Shown here: one piece after another, positions 17,538 to 25,373 of the stretch | Layout of the letters: the number at the start of each line of letters is the position of its first letter | Numbering within the stretch: the stretch's first letter is position 1 | Source: RUG714 sp964623515 | GTDB taxonomy: Bacteria; Bacillota; Clostridia; Oscillospirales; Acutalibacteraceae | NCBI GenBank assembly: GCA_964623515.1 | Contig: CAZURV010000019.1 | Span: forward strand, 1 to 34,340 | DNA: 34,340 bases | Direction of reading: 5' to 3' | Position numbers and translations under genes: made by a program | Notes under the pieces: model-generated | Told to the model about the DNA's origin: nothing | Seen by the model: only the letters and a program-made list of their open reading frames with translations | Database searches by the model: none

Positions 17538-17689
17538 GTAGCTCTCCACAATACGTGACAGCGCAACAGATATTCTCTGCCACGCCAGACGGCTTTACGC
17601 CTCAGCCTCTTCGGCAATCGCCCCTTTCACGAACACAACGCTTTGCGAAAGCTTACATAATCCGTTACTTTTGACTTTTGCACCTCTAC
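17538..17689 (-). ncRNA. Lysine riboswitch aptamer (L-box)
   Basis: Minus-strand GTAGAGGTGC (17680-17689) opens the aptamer and GGAGAGCTAC closes it, with GTAG/CTAC forming the top of P1. The highly conserved core GGGGCGATTGCCGAAG is followed by AGGCTGAGG and then CTGGCGTGG, in the order and spacing of the L-box class. It lies in the dapA leader between a strong promoter and a terminator, so dapA and lysA should be off when lysine is plentiful. The class is well known; assignment rests on the core motif and the lysine genes downstream. Confidence 0.95.
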
Positions 17690-17741
17690 ATTTATTAAAC
17701 ACTTATTAAATAAACTTAATTTCTTAATTTTTCTAAAATCT

Positions 17742-17770
17742 ACATTAACACGATTATAAAATTTTGTCAA
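17742..17770 (-). promoter_or_regulatory. Sigma-A promoter of the riboswitch-dapA-lysA operon
   Basis: Perfect TTGACA (17765-17770), 17-base spacer and TAATGT (17742-17747), with TGT before the -10 as an extended -10. Transcription would start near 17735, about 45 bases before the aptamer. Confidence 0.85.
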
Positions 17771-17850
17771 GCATTCAATTCCAAAAATTTCATGAAATAA
17801 AAAATTGTTTTTAGCCGAAACTATTACTGCAAACGCTTTTTATATGATTT

Positions 17851-17866
17851 TGTCGGTCTTCCGACA
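17851..17866 (+). other. Hairpin in the SASP gene leader
   Basis: TGTCGG and CCGACA form a perfect 6-bp stem with a TCTT loop, 10 bases before the ribosome site. It may stabilise the message made late in sporulation. I found no convincing sigma-G match upstream, although one is expected. Confidence 0.4.
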
Positions 17867-17887
17867 CGTAAAGAGGGGTGTTTAACA

Positions 17888-18076
17888 ATGTCAAAAAAGC
17901 AGTCTAAAGAAGCTCTTAACAGCTTGAAAATGGAAGCTGCAAACGAAGTAGGCGTAAACCTCAAGCAGGGTTACAACGGTGATCTCACATCTAAACAGGC
18001 CGGTTCAATCGGCGGACAGATGGTAAAAAATATGGTCGCTCAGTTTACAGGCAACAAAAGCAACAGCAATAACTAA
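17888..18076 (+). CDS. Alpha/beta-type small acid-soluble spore protein
   Basis: 62 residues, the usual size. Such proteins coat and protect DNA in the dormant spore core and are degraded at germination. The family signature is clear: KMEAANEVGVNL near the middle and GSIGGQMVKNMV near the end, with the start of the former overlapping the germination-protease site region. The gene stands alone on the plus strand, with AGAGGGGTG 7 bases before the ATG and a strong terminator after it. It is the most direct sign that the organism forms endospores. Expression under sigma-G in the forespore is expected from the family. Confidence 0.95.
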   Translation: MSKKQSKEALNSLKMEAANEVGVNLKQGYNGDLTSKQAGSIGGQMVKNMVAQFTGNKSNSNN

Positions 18077-18136
18077 AAAAACAAAAAATTAAAAAGATTT
18101 GTTTAAATGCAAACGTACGGTAATTCATTTACCGAA

Positions 18137-18170
18137 AAAGCACCGGACCTGCTGGTCCGGTGCTTTGCTG
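18137..18170 (+). terminator. Terminator of the SASP gene
   Basis: AAAGCACCGGACC (18137-18149) and GGTCCGGTGCTTT (18154-18166) form a perfect 13-bp stem around TGCT. The following U tract is weak (GCTGTTT), but the stem is strong. The right arm touches the left edge of repeat family 2 copy 2. Confidence 0.85.
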
Positions 18171-18345
18171 TTTAAATCAGAGCCGTGCTCCATCAAGCTC
18201 GCTTGAAATGGGGCTTACAAACGATTACAACCCGCGCAGGGAGCGTTCGCTCCTCAGGGTTTCAGTGGGAAATTGTCACTCCCACTGAAATTCTAAAACG
18301 ACCCCTGCCGCCTAAGAGGCGGGGGGACATCGGCGAACAGGTTAT
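18163..18345. repeat. Structured intergenic repeat family 2, copy 2
   Basis: Matches copy 1 (15067-15245) from TTTGCT-TTTAAATC through GACATCGGCGAA. Hairpins: TCAAGC/GCTTGA (18193-18206), GGAGCG/CGCTCC (18240-18253), AGTGGGA/TCCCACT (18264-18286) and CCGCCTAAGAGGCGG (18308-18322). Several changes between copies keep pairing (G-U to G-C, U-G to U-A). The last hairpin is the exact reverse complement of that in copy 1. It ends about 25 bases before the stop of the zinc-ribbon gene. Confidence 0.75.
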
Positions 18346-18369
18346 AAAATCGCTAACGTTTCAAACAAA

Positions 18370-20613
18370 TTAAAATACAGAAAAGCTCTCTGCATTTTTA
18401 TTTAGAAAATGCTCTGCTTTTCTACTCTTCAAATCAAAGCATATGAGTTCGCCGCGGCTTATATAAAGTATTTTTTCCTTGTCATAAGAACCGAAAAAAT
18501 GCACATTATCCGCAATATAAACAGATTTTGTACCGTCAAAATAATGGAGCGTGCCTGAATCAGAATCTTCTATAAAACGCGTGTAATAAAATATTGTATT
18601 ATCTGGCAAACATTCTATCTTCCATTGATACACGTTATCATCTGTTTCTTTGCCGTTTATATAAAGTTCTCCGTACGATTCTGACTCGCTGTCTGAAATA
18701 TAATATCCAAGCGCGCTGTCATCATAATTCATATAGAACTGCGAAACATCATCATCTATTTCATAAACGGAAACTGCCTCCGCCGAATTGGTCTTAACCG
18801 AATACAGCGAACAGCCTTCATCATTTTCCGCTGTAAAAAATACTTCTCCGCTTGTGCTTACATTAAATTTATTCACATTCGGCAATCCGTTCTTAATTTT
18901 AACGCCCGACGTGCCTTTGGCAATTCGGTATTCAAGGTTTTCCTCGTCCGCGAAGCGTGAATTAAACATACTGATAAACGAGTCTTTATTATAATTCTGC
19001 ATCTCGCTTAACAATATTTTGCAGTTTTCCATATTTACTGCTTGATAAACGGCAACTCCGTTTTCCGCGTCCTGAATATTCTTTACAAAATCAGAAACTT
19101 TTTCGGATTTGTTAAAATCACAATAATAAAGCGCTTCATTTGCAACTTTCATTTTGCTTTTTGCTAATTCTTTTCTTAAATCGTTGCGGTCTGATGCACT
19201 GCTGTTATAATTGCCGACAAGATGATATTCCCCGTCCGGAGCAATGCCTATATAATCATAATCAATGGCCATATCCGGTTTTTCCGTAAATTTCCCGGAA
19301 ACCGAAATCACTTTTTCTGTACCCTTGTCTATGAGCGACATTACGGTTTCCGTTTCACCGAAAGCGTCAGTAAAGTCCTCCTCGAACTCTATAACTCCGT
19401 TTTCGATTTCGCCGTAATATGTATCTGAAACATAATCGCTGTTCACCGAAACTTTCACATCATCGCCGCTGATAGAATCGAATGTTATCGTATACGTTGC
19501 CTCGTTGCCTTCTCCGTACGGTACAAATTTCATATTCCAAGATGTGCCCTCAAGAGAGGAAATGCTCATATCCTGATACGGATTATAATTTTCATCGGAT
19601 TTTTTCATATCATCGGTAAAATAATCCGAGCATTTCAGTTCAGCCGTTGTTTTGGAGATATAATAAAATCCGTTCGCTTTGAATCCGTTATGATAATCGA
19701 ATACGGGATCATCTATATTTTTCGCAAGCGTTGTTTCTTTTGCATCAAATGTTATCTTACGGACAGAATCTTCTCCGCAAACTACTGTGAAACCTTTTTC
19801 ATAGTCAACATACCTGATATTTTCCGACTCGGTGTTTATTGCACCGATTTTCTTTGCAGAATCTGCCGTATAATCATAAATGTTAATTGTGTCTCCGCTG
19901 ACATAAAGTATTTTTGATTTTGCATTGTCGCTTAACACATAATCCGCATCTGAAATAAGCGTTTTCTTTTTTTTGGATGCTAAATTATACTCAATCACTT
20001 CGCCGTCTGCTTGATGATAAACAAAACTTCCGGAAAATGCGATATTTAAAGTTCCGTTTTCATTCTTTCCGTAAAGAACACAGGCACTGTTGTCAAGCTT
20101 AACCGCTTTCATCTCTTTTGGACTGCTTAAATCAACGAAATAGAGATCGCCGTATACATCATCGCTGTATTTTCCATAAGCGCATATGATCATATATTGT
20201 CTGCTTTCATCAAGAGCTTCCGCAGAATTATATAAATTTCTGTCCAGTCCCTCAACAGGATATGTGTTTTTCTCGTCTGCTTGAAAAGAAATATACACCT
20301 CGCTATGCTCCGTACTGTAAGAAACAATATATTTATCGCTTTTCACATCACGGTTTAACCAAAAATACGCAAATAATGCCGCACCGACAATAATCAGAAC
20401 TGCCGCAAGAACTGAAATGATAATCACCGCGGTTTTCTTTTTTGATTTTTTCTTGTTCTGTCTGGGGGTATTTTCCGAATCGTGTGAAACGGTTATAAAA
20501 CCGTTCTCGCTTTGTTCGTTTTCTGTTTCAGGAACAATCCTATTATCCGAACCGCAGTACGGGCAAAAACGAGAGTTATCATCAATAACATTTCCGCATT
20601 GTCTGCAAAGCAT
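18370..20613 (-). CDS. Zinc-ribbon membrane-anchored protein with repeat-rich outer domain
   Basis: 747 residues. Cys3, Cys6, Cys17 and Cys20 form an N-terminal zinc ribbon (CRQC...CPYC). A Lys-rich stretch and one membrane helix (about 63-88) follow, and about 650 residues lie outside. The outer part has repeated DIYDY, YFVDL and VSGDTINIYDY strands with a beta-propeller look, interrupted near 350-460 by a small beta domain (SLEGTSWNMKF onward) that resembles a lipocalin-like module. A second propeller-like part ends the chain. No named function is recognisable. The ATG follows GGGAGTG, and mgtC lies 36 bases upstream in the same transcript. Ligand sensing at the surface is one possibility. 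Confidence 0.8.
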   Translation of the reverse strand: MLCRQCGNVIDDNSRFCPYCGSDNRIVPETENEQSENGFITVSHDSENTPRQNKKKSKKKTAVIIISVLAAVLIIVGAALFAYFWLNRDVKSDKYIVSYSTEHSEVYISFQADEKNTYPVEGLDRNLYNSAEALDESRQYMIICAYGKYSDDVYGDLYFVDLSSPKEMKAVKLDNSACVLYGKNENGTLNIAFSGSFVYHQADGEVIEYNLASKKKKTLISDADYVLSDNAKSKILYVSGDTINIYDYTADSAKKIGAINTESENIRYVDYEKGFTVVCGEDSVRKITFDAKETTLAKNIDDPVFDYHNGFKANGFYYISKTTAELKCSDYFTDDMKKSDENYNPYQDMSISSLEGTSWNMKFVPYGEGNEATYTITFDSISGDDVKVSVNSDYVSDTYYGEIENGVIEFEEDFTDAFGETETVMSLIDKGTEKVISVSGKFTEKPDMAIDYDYIGIAPDGEYHLVGNYNSSASDRNDLRKELAKSKMKVANEALYYCDFNKSEKVSDFVKNIQDAENGVAVYQAVNMENCKILLSEMQNYNKDSFISMFNSRFADEENLEYRIAKGTSGVKIKNGLPNVNKFNVSTSGEVFFTAENDEGCSLYSVKTNSAEAVSVYEIDDDVSQFYMNYDDSALGYYISDSESESYGELYINGKETDDNVYQWKIECLPDNTIFYYTRFIEDSDSGTLHYFDGTKSVYIADNVHFFGSYDKEKILYISRGELICFDLKSRKAEHFLNKNAESFSVF

Positions 20614-20649
20614 TCTTTCACTCCCTAAAAATCAAATCTTGTTTTAACG

Positions 20650-21432
20650 TCAATTATTTGCTTCCTTGAGTACATCTTTCCAGCCTGCCGAAAGCACGCC
20701 TTCCTCAACGCTGATTCTGCTGATAATCTTTTCTATTTCTGTTTCCTGGTTGGATTCGCTGACAATGGTAGCTTTAATCTTTACTCTGTCGTCGTCAGCG
20801 TCTGTGCTAACAATATCCCTGAGAATGATGGATTCCGCAGCAACCATCTGCATAAACAGCGCACGGACATGATATTCATTTTCCTGATTACAGGATATTC
20901 TGATAACGTAAACTTTATCGTCTTCATTATTTTTAAGATCTTTAAACCTTTTTTCTCTTACTTTATGCGCAACGGGACGAAACAAAATGTTGACAAACAA
21001 AATTGCTACCGTTCCTATAACAGGACGCCATATACTGCCGTGCGCGCACAAAACACCTATCGCACCTGCGCACCACATTGTGGCAGCGGTATTCAAACCT
21101 TTTATATTCAGTCCCTGACGCATAATAACACCGGCGCCGAGGAAACCAATACCGGCTACAACCTGCGCCGCAACACGCGTAAAATCACGAATTCCCGCAA
21201 TATCTTCTCCCTGGGCAAAAACAAAGGAAAATCCCGTGAACAAAAACGCGCCTACACAAATGAGCACGTTTGTGATAATTCCTCCGGGATGACGTGTCCA
21301 TTGCCGTTCAAAACCAATTAAGAACCCAAGCAGAACGGCGAGAGCGCACCGCAGTAAAAATTCAATGGTATCGCTTCCGTCAGCCGAAACGGAAAAAAGA
21401 TTTTTTAAAACACCGATTATAGCTAAAGACAA
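20650..21432 (-). CDS. MgtC/SapB family membrane protein
   Basis: About 260 residues. Four or five N-terminal helices carry the family motif GFLIGFERQWTRHPGGI and then VVAGIGFLGAGVI and the MWCAGAIG region. A C-terminal cytoplasmic ACT-like domain begins near KVYVIRISCNQ. MgtC relatives affect magnesium homeostasis and ATP synthase, but many Firmicutes homologues have no known role. I chose the TTG at 21432 because GGGAGG lies 7 bases upstream; the ATG at 21501 would lie in the leader hairpin and adds a non-conserved 23-residue extension. The gene has its own promoter and leads the zinc-ribbon gene. Confidence 0.88.
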   Translation of the reverse strand: MSLAIIGVLKNLFSVSADGSDTIEFLLRCALAVLLGFLIGFERQWTRHPGGIITNVLICVGAFLFTGFSFVFAQGEDIAGIRDFTRVAAQVVAGIGFLGAGVIMRQGLNIKGLNTAATMWCAGAIGVLCAHGSIWRPVIGTVAILFVNILFRPVAHKVREKRFKDLKNNEDDKVYVIRISCNQENEYHVRALFMQMVAAESIILRDIVSTDADDDRVKIKATIVSESNQETEIEKIISRISVEEGVLSAGWKDVLKEANN

Positions 21433-21468
21433 AAGTATTTCCTCCCTTTTGCTGTTTTGAAAAACAAG

Positions 21469-21496
21469 AACCTGACCTGCGAAACGCAAGTCAGTT
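21469..21496 (-). promoter_or_regulatory. Leader hairpin of the mgtC-family transcript
   Basis: Minus-strand AACTGACTTGCG (21485-21496) and CGCAGGTCAGGTT (21469-21481) pair over about 12 bp with one bulge and a TTT loop. It begins about 14 bases after the predicted transcription start. No U tract follows, so it is not a terminator. It could stabilise RNA or act in cis. The leader of about 78 bases is too short for an M-box. Confidence 0.5.
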
Positions 21497-21516
21497 TCCA
21501 CTATATTATTTACTTT

Positions 21517-21545
21517 ATAATATCACATTTTTATTACTATTTCAA
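21517..21545 (-). promoter_or_regulatory. Sigma-A promoter of the mgtC-family gene
   Basis: Minus-strand TTGAAA (21540-21545) and TATTAT (21517-21522) with a 17-base spacer and TGA before the -10 (extended). The predicted start is near 21510. Confidence 0.7.
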
Positions 21546-21605
21546 CATAGAACTTACAACTGGTCAACGCCAACTTTGCTCTCTGTTTTGCTTTAAAACC
21601 TTGTT

Positions 21606-22700
21606 TTAAACGTTAAACCTGAAAAGAACAATATCGCCGTCCTGCATAATATACTCCTTGCCCTCACTTCTGATAAGACCTTTTTCCCGACATGCGAGCA
21701 TAGAACCTTCCCGTATCAAATCATCAAAACTCACTACTTCCGCCCGTATAAAACCGCGCTCTATATCACTGTGAATTTTACCTGCCGCCTGCGGCGCTTT
21801 CGTGCCCTTTTTTATAGTCCATGCCCGTACTTCCGGCTCTCCAGCCGTAAGGAAGCTCATCAGCCCGAGCAATTCATAACTTGACTGAATAAGACGGTCC
21901 AGTCCGCTTTTTTTCAGTCCCAAATCAGAAAGGAACATTTTTTTATCTTCTTCATCCATAGATGATATTTCCGCTTCCATCCCCGCGCATATCGGAAGCA
22001 CTTGCGCACCGTCTTCATATGCTGCCGATTTGACTATCTTATAATTTTCGTTATCCTCTATGCCGTTTTTAAAATCTTCCTCACTCATATTGCAAACATA
22101 AATAACGGGTTTTGCAGTAAGAAGCTGAGATTGTTTCAATATTTTTTTCTCCTCTTCATCACATTCTGCATTCCGTGCCGGTTTGCCCTCTCCAAGCAAA
22201 TCGTTCAGTCTGTTCAGGAAATTCAGTTCTTTCTGCAGAGACCGATCCCCCTTTAAAAGCTTTGCAGTTTTATCTATCCGCTTTCCGAGAATTTCCATAT
22301 CGGATAAAATCAGTTCGATATTTATCGTTTCTATATCCCGCAAAGGATCTATCGAACCGTCAACGTGCGTGATGTCATCGTTTTCAAAGCAACGCACAAC
22401 ATGTATGACCGCGTCTACTTCTCGTATATTTGAAAGGAACTTGTTTCCTAGACCCTCTCCTTTTGAAGCGCCTTTCACAAGACCTGCAATATCTACGAAT
22501 TCTATGCTTGCGGGCGTTATTTTTTTTGGATGATACATCTCCGCAAGCTTATCCAGCCTTTCGTCCGGCACCGTAACCACGCCCACATTCGGTTCAATGG
22601 TGCAGAACGGATAATTGGCAGACTGTGCTCCCGCATTGGTTATCGCATTAAATAATGTACTTTTGCCTACGTTCGGCAAACCTACGATTCCTAATTTCAT
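21606..22700 (-). CDS. ychF: Redox-regulated ATPase YchF (OLA1 family)
   Basis: 364 residues, the usual length. The P-loop GLPNVGKS is at residues 7-14, followed by the DIAGLVKGASKGEGLG switch region and the coiled part around FLNRLNDLLGEGK. The usual NKxD guanine motif is replaced by NMSE (CNMSEED), which explains why YchF proteins prefer ATP over GTP. A C-terminal TGS-like domain ends MQDGDIVLFRFNV. Members bind ribosomes and affect stress responses. The ATG at 22700 has GGGGAAGGAAATT upstream; the longer in-frame start at 22745 would place the terminator hairpin inside the gene. It follows the ferredoxin gene. Confidence 0.95.
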   Translation of the reverse strand: MKLGIVGLPNVGKSTLFNAITNAGAQSANYPFCTIEPNVGVVTVPDERLDKLAEMYHPKKITPASIEFVDIAGLVKGASKGEGLGNKFLSNIREVDAVIHVVRCFENDDITHVDGSIDPLRDIETINIELILSDMEILGKRIDKTAKLLKGDRSLQKELNFLNRLNDLLGEGKPARNAECDEEEKKILKQSQLLTAKPVIYVCNMSEEDFKNGIEDNENYKIVKSAAYEDGAQVLPICAGMEAEISSMDEEDKKMFLSDLGLKKSGLDRLIQSSYELLGLMSFLTAGEPEVRAWTIKKGTKAPQAAGKIHSDIERGFIRAEVVSFDDLIREGSMLACREKGLIRSEGKEYIMQDGDIVLFRFNV

Positions 22701-22714
22701 AATTTCCTTCCCCG

Positions 22715-22742
22715 CAAAAGAAAAGACGGAACTCCGTCCGTT
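22715..22742 (-). terminator. Possible terminator after the ferredoxin gene
   Basis: Minus-strand GACGGA (22733-22738 complement) and TCCGTC (22725-22730 complement) pair, followed by TTTTCTTTT. It is about 75 bases after the ferredoxin stop and 15-25 bases before ychF, so it may end or attenuate read-through into ychF. Confidence 0.5.
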
Positions 22743-22815
22743 CATAAAAATTATGCAAAATATGTAATGCTTAATATGAACTCCGGCTTCCGTCCGCCTT
22801 TTACTTTTTTAATAA

Positions 22816-22986
22816 TTAGTCAGCTGAGGGCGCTCCTACCGGACATACACCTTCACAGGCTCCGCACTCGATGCAGGTATCCGCATCTATTACAAATTTA
22901 CCGTCGCCTTCGGAAATAGCTGAAACCGGGCATTCCGCTTCGCATGCTCCACAGGAAATGCAATCATCAGAAATCTTAAAAGCCAT
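22816..22986 (-). CDS. Small ferredoxin, two 4Fe-4S clusters
   Basis: 56-residue clostridial-type ferredoxin. Two cluster motifs are present: CISCGACEAECP near the start and CIECGACEGVCP near the end, giving eight cysteines in the expected C-x2-C-x2-C-x3-C pattern. It is a cytoplasmic one-electron carrier for anaerobic metabolism. AAGGAGG precedes the ATG and the gene has its own promoter at 23019-23046, so it need not depend on yaaT, which ends 77 bases upstream. Its redox partner cannot be inferred. Confidence 0.96.
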   Translation of the reverse strand: MAFKISDDCISCGACEAECPVSAISEGDGKFVIDADTCIECGACEGVCPVGAPSAD

Positions 22987-23018
22987 TTCTAAAAACCTCC
23001 TTGCATTTATTTAGTTAT

Positions 23019-23046
23019 ATAATACCACACTTATCTGAAATTTCAA
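23019..23046 (-). promoter_or_regulatory. Sigma-A promoter of the ferredoxin gene
   Basis: Minus-strand TTGAAA (23041-23046) and TATTAT (23019-23024) with a 16-base spacer and TGG before the -10 (extended). A CACTT/AAGTG inverted repeat overlaps the -35 to spacer region and might be an operator. Confidence 0.65.
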
Positions 23047-23063
23047 GTGTTTTCAATGAATAT

Positions 23064-23927
23064 TTACTCTATATCCTTTAATTCCCTTAATTCCTCTTTA
23101 TCCACACGAATGTGCTCGGATTTGAGTATTTTAACGTCACGGCTGTTATAAACAGTAGGTGCGGCATCGGGTCTGGCATCCAGCGCGACTTTGATTGTTC
23201 CCTTGAGCAGATTGGCCTCCACAACCTTACCTTGGCCGTCCGCAGTCTTAACAAGGCTTCCTTTAACAGGCATGATTTTCAAAAGATAATCATATGCGCT
23301 CTGTTCGTATTTCAGGCAACACATCAGCCGTCCGCAGCTTCCGCTGATTTTAGCCGGATTCAAGGATAAACCCTGTTCTTTTGCCATTTTTATGGAAACA
23401 GGCTGAAATTCGCCGAGAAAAGTGGAACAGCAGAACGGACGCCCGCAAATTCCGATTCCGCCTATCATCTTACTTTCATCCCTGACGCCTATCTGGCGCA
23501 GTTCGATTCTCGTTTTGAAAACAGATGCTAAATCCTTAACAAGCTCTCTGAAATCAACACGCCCGTCGGCAGTAAAATAAAACAGTATTTTCGAGGCATC
23601 AAATGTGTATTCCACATCCACAAGTTTCATTTCCAGATTATGTGCGGATATTTTTTCAAGACATATATCAAATGCTTCACGTTCTTTTTTCTTATTGTCC
23701 TCCATTCGCCTGATATCTTCTTCATCAGCTGCACGTATCACGCTTTTAAGCGGTTTTACAATAACATCGTCTTCAACGTTTCTGTTTGCCATCGCAACAT
23801 AACCGCATTCCGTTCCTCTTGCGGTTTCAACGATAACATAGCCGCCTTTATTAAATATATGCCCGTTCGGATCAAAATAGTAAATTTTCCCGGTATCTTT
23901 AAATCTAACACCTATAACTTCTGCCAT
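23064..23927 (-). CDS. yaaT: PSP1-family protein YaaT (RicT)
   Basis: 287 residues. The conserved C-terminal core has closely spaced cysteines in GICGRPFCCSTF and SGSCGRLMCCLKYE, a hallmark of the PSP1 family. In B. subtilis YaaT (RicT) forms a complex with RicA and RicF that carries an iron-sulphur cluster, promotes sporulation phosphorelay signalling and supports RNA processing. The C-terminal part is charged. It starts 10 bases after holB, the usual gene order in Firmicutes, and is presumably translated from that transcript. RicA and RicF are not in this window. Confidence 0.94.
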   Translation of the reverse strand: MAEVIGVRFKDTGKIYYFDPNGHIFNKGGYVIVETARGTECGYVAMANRNVEDDVIVKPLKSVIRAADEEDIRRMEDNKKKEREAFDICLEKISAHNLEMKLVDVEYTFDASKILFYFTADGRVDFRELVKDLASVFKTRIELRQIGVRDESKMIGGIGICGRPFCCSTFLGEFQPVSIKMAKEQGLSLNPAKISGSCGRLMCCLKYEQSAYDYLLKIMPVKGSLVKTADGQGKVVEANLLKGTIKVALDARPDAAPTVYNSRDVKILKSEHIRVDKEELRELKDIE

Positions 23928-23937
23928 AAATATTCTC

Positions 23938-24927
23938 CTAAATCTGCGCTGCCGAATACAGCTTTGCGCATAATCTTGTTATCAGCAGCTGCTGATTCGC
24001 ATTTCGTTTTAATGCACCTTCCGCTTCCGCCGCTGCGTTTATCAAATTCAAAATCTGCTTTTTGGTAAGCCTTTGTGCAAGGAGTGCAACAGAACGTGCG
24101 GCTCCCGAAAACAAATCCTTGCCTCCGCTGCGCTGAACGAGCGCGTCCCTGAAAATCATCTGCAGATACATCAGGATTTCCGATAAAAGGACTTTATCTT
24201 TTTCAAAAACCGCCATCGCTTTGAGAAGATCAAATTCTTTCGGCGCAAGCACCGCACTTGCAATGTTTTCACACACTTCTTTTACCCTTGAAATCCCGTC
24301 TCCTCTAATAATTTCAAGAGCCTTGCCTATATTCCCGTCGGACGCCGAGACCGCGCTTTCAATCTCTGCATAATCGGTTTCGGGCAAAAGCGATGAAATA
24401 TATTCCGTAGCCTCCGCACGACTCACTCTTGACAAAGAAAAAACAGTCGCTCTTGAAAGAATCGTTTCCAGCATCTGATTTTTATTTTCACACAGCAGAA
24501 CAAAAACAACATACTTCGGAGGTTCTTCCAGCACTTTTAAAAGCGCATTCTGCGCCGCAGCCGCCATATAATCCGCTTCATGCACAATAAAAACTTTAAA
24601 ATCACTTTGGTTCGGAATCACAAACGCCTCGTCCCGCATATTCCGAACCGTATCGACCTTGAAGGAACCCGGCCTGTGATTCTCACTTTCATAAAACAGC
24701 ACATCGGGATGTTTCCCCGCCAAAACATTTCTGCAGTCCGCACATGCACCGCACGGTGGGTTATCCTGTCGACAGATAAGCGCTGCTGCAATAAGATATG
24801 CAAGCGTTTTCTTGCCTATTCCTTTTTCACCGTCCAGAATCATTGCATGCGGAAGTTTATTCCCGTAAATAAGGCTTATTAAATTTTCTTTCAGTTTATT
24901 ATTACCTCTGAATGTTTCAAATGCCAA
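23938..24927 (-). CDS. holB: DNA polymerase III delta-prime subunit
   Basis: 329-residue clamp-loader ATPase-fold subunit that helps place the sliding clamp on DNA. It has Walker A GEKGIGKKT (33-41), a four-cysteine zinc module (Cys52, 59, 62, 65), the DEAD-like box HEADYM and a SRA motif matching the SRC arginine-finger region. The start codon is TTG at 24927 with GAGGG 6 bases upstream; no better ATG is nearby and the second residue A is conserved with MAFETF. It precedes yaaT in the common arrangement. A perfect 8-bp hairpin about 50-75 bases upstream may lie in its leader. Confidence 0.94.
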   Translation of the reverse strand: MAFETFRGNNKLKENLISLIYGNKLPHAMILDGEKGIGKKTLAYLIAAALICRQDNPPCGACADCRNVLAGKHPDVLFYESENHRPGSFKVDTVRNMRDEAFVIPNQSDFKVFIVHEADYMAAAAQNALLKVLEEPPKYVVFVLLCENKNQMLETILSRATVFSLSRVSRAEATEYISSLLPETDYAEIESAVSASDGNIGKALEIIRGDGISRVKEVCENIASAVLAPKEFDLLKAMAVFEKDKVLLSEILMYLQMIFRDALVQRSGGKDLFSGAARSVALLAQRLTKKQILNLINAAAEAEGALKRNANQQLLITRLCAKLYSAAQI

Positions 24928-25373
24928 TATTTAACCCTCTGTCAACCGTATTTCATTTTTAAATTTTACCAAATTGGCCGTAAAGTAAAGCTGCTTTACG
25001 GAAGTGGTTATCAACGTAAAATCAACGTTTCTGCCAAAATCACTGTTAAAAACTTCAGGTTGGCTTTTTTTATTCTCCGAAATGCAAAAACAAATCAGTG
25101 TTAGAATTTACATTTTTTGTAATTTCTGCTTCAGAAACAAATATAATTCGCCTTTCAACAGTCAAATTTCCCCTGATTTACCAATAGTTTCACGCGTTTT
25201 TTAGAAAATAAAGGATTTTGTGAAACAATCAAATTCATGCTACATAATTCACAAATGATGGTACAACGCATGCTATTTTTTTTATGAATAATAAGTTATC
25301 AACAATGTTTTCAACAATGACTTTGCATTATTGTTAATTTTAGAACTTGTAAAGTTAAAACCTTTACAGATAA
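24928..25373. other. Gene-free gap upstream of holB
   Basis: About 445 AT-rich bases. A perfect inverted repeat CCGTAAAG/CTTTACGG is at 24978-25001, and TGTAAAG/CTTTACA is at about 25351-25371 just after the transporter stop. Adjacent short stems lie at 25108-25122 and 25123-25137 (TTTCTG-CTT-CAGAAA). TTATCAACA (25296-25304) differs by one base from a DnaA box but is isolated. I see no convincing promoter for holB, coding region or ncRNA with a terminator. Confidence 0.5.

Noticed and set aside
17821..17880. Sigma-G promoter of the SASP gene
   Set aside because: Expected from the family, but no -35/-10 pair with proper spacing was convincing.
21585..21603. Terminator after ychF from TTTAAAAC/GTTTTAAA
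   Set aside because: The stem is almost all A-T and no U tract follows on the minus strand.
25004..25204. 66-codon plus-strand frame in the gap upstream of holB
   Set aside because: GTG start without a ribosome site; composition fits AT-rich intergenic DNA.
25296..25304. DnaA-box-like TTATCAACA
   Set aside because: Single site with one mismatch; no cluster, no dnaA or dnaN nearby.
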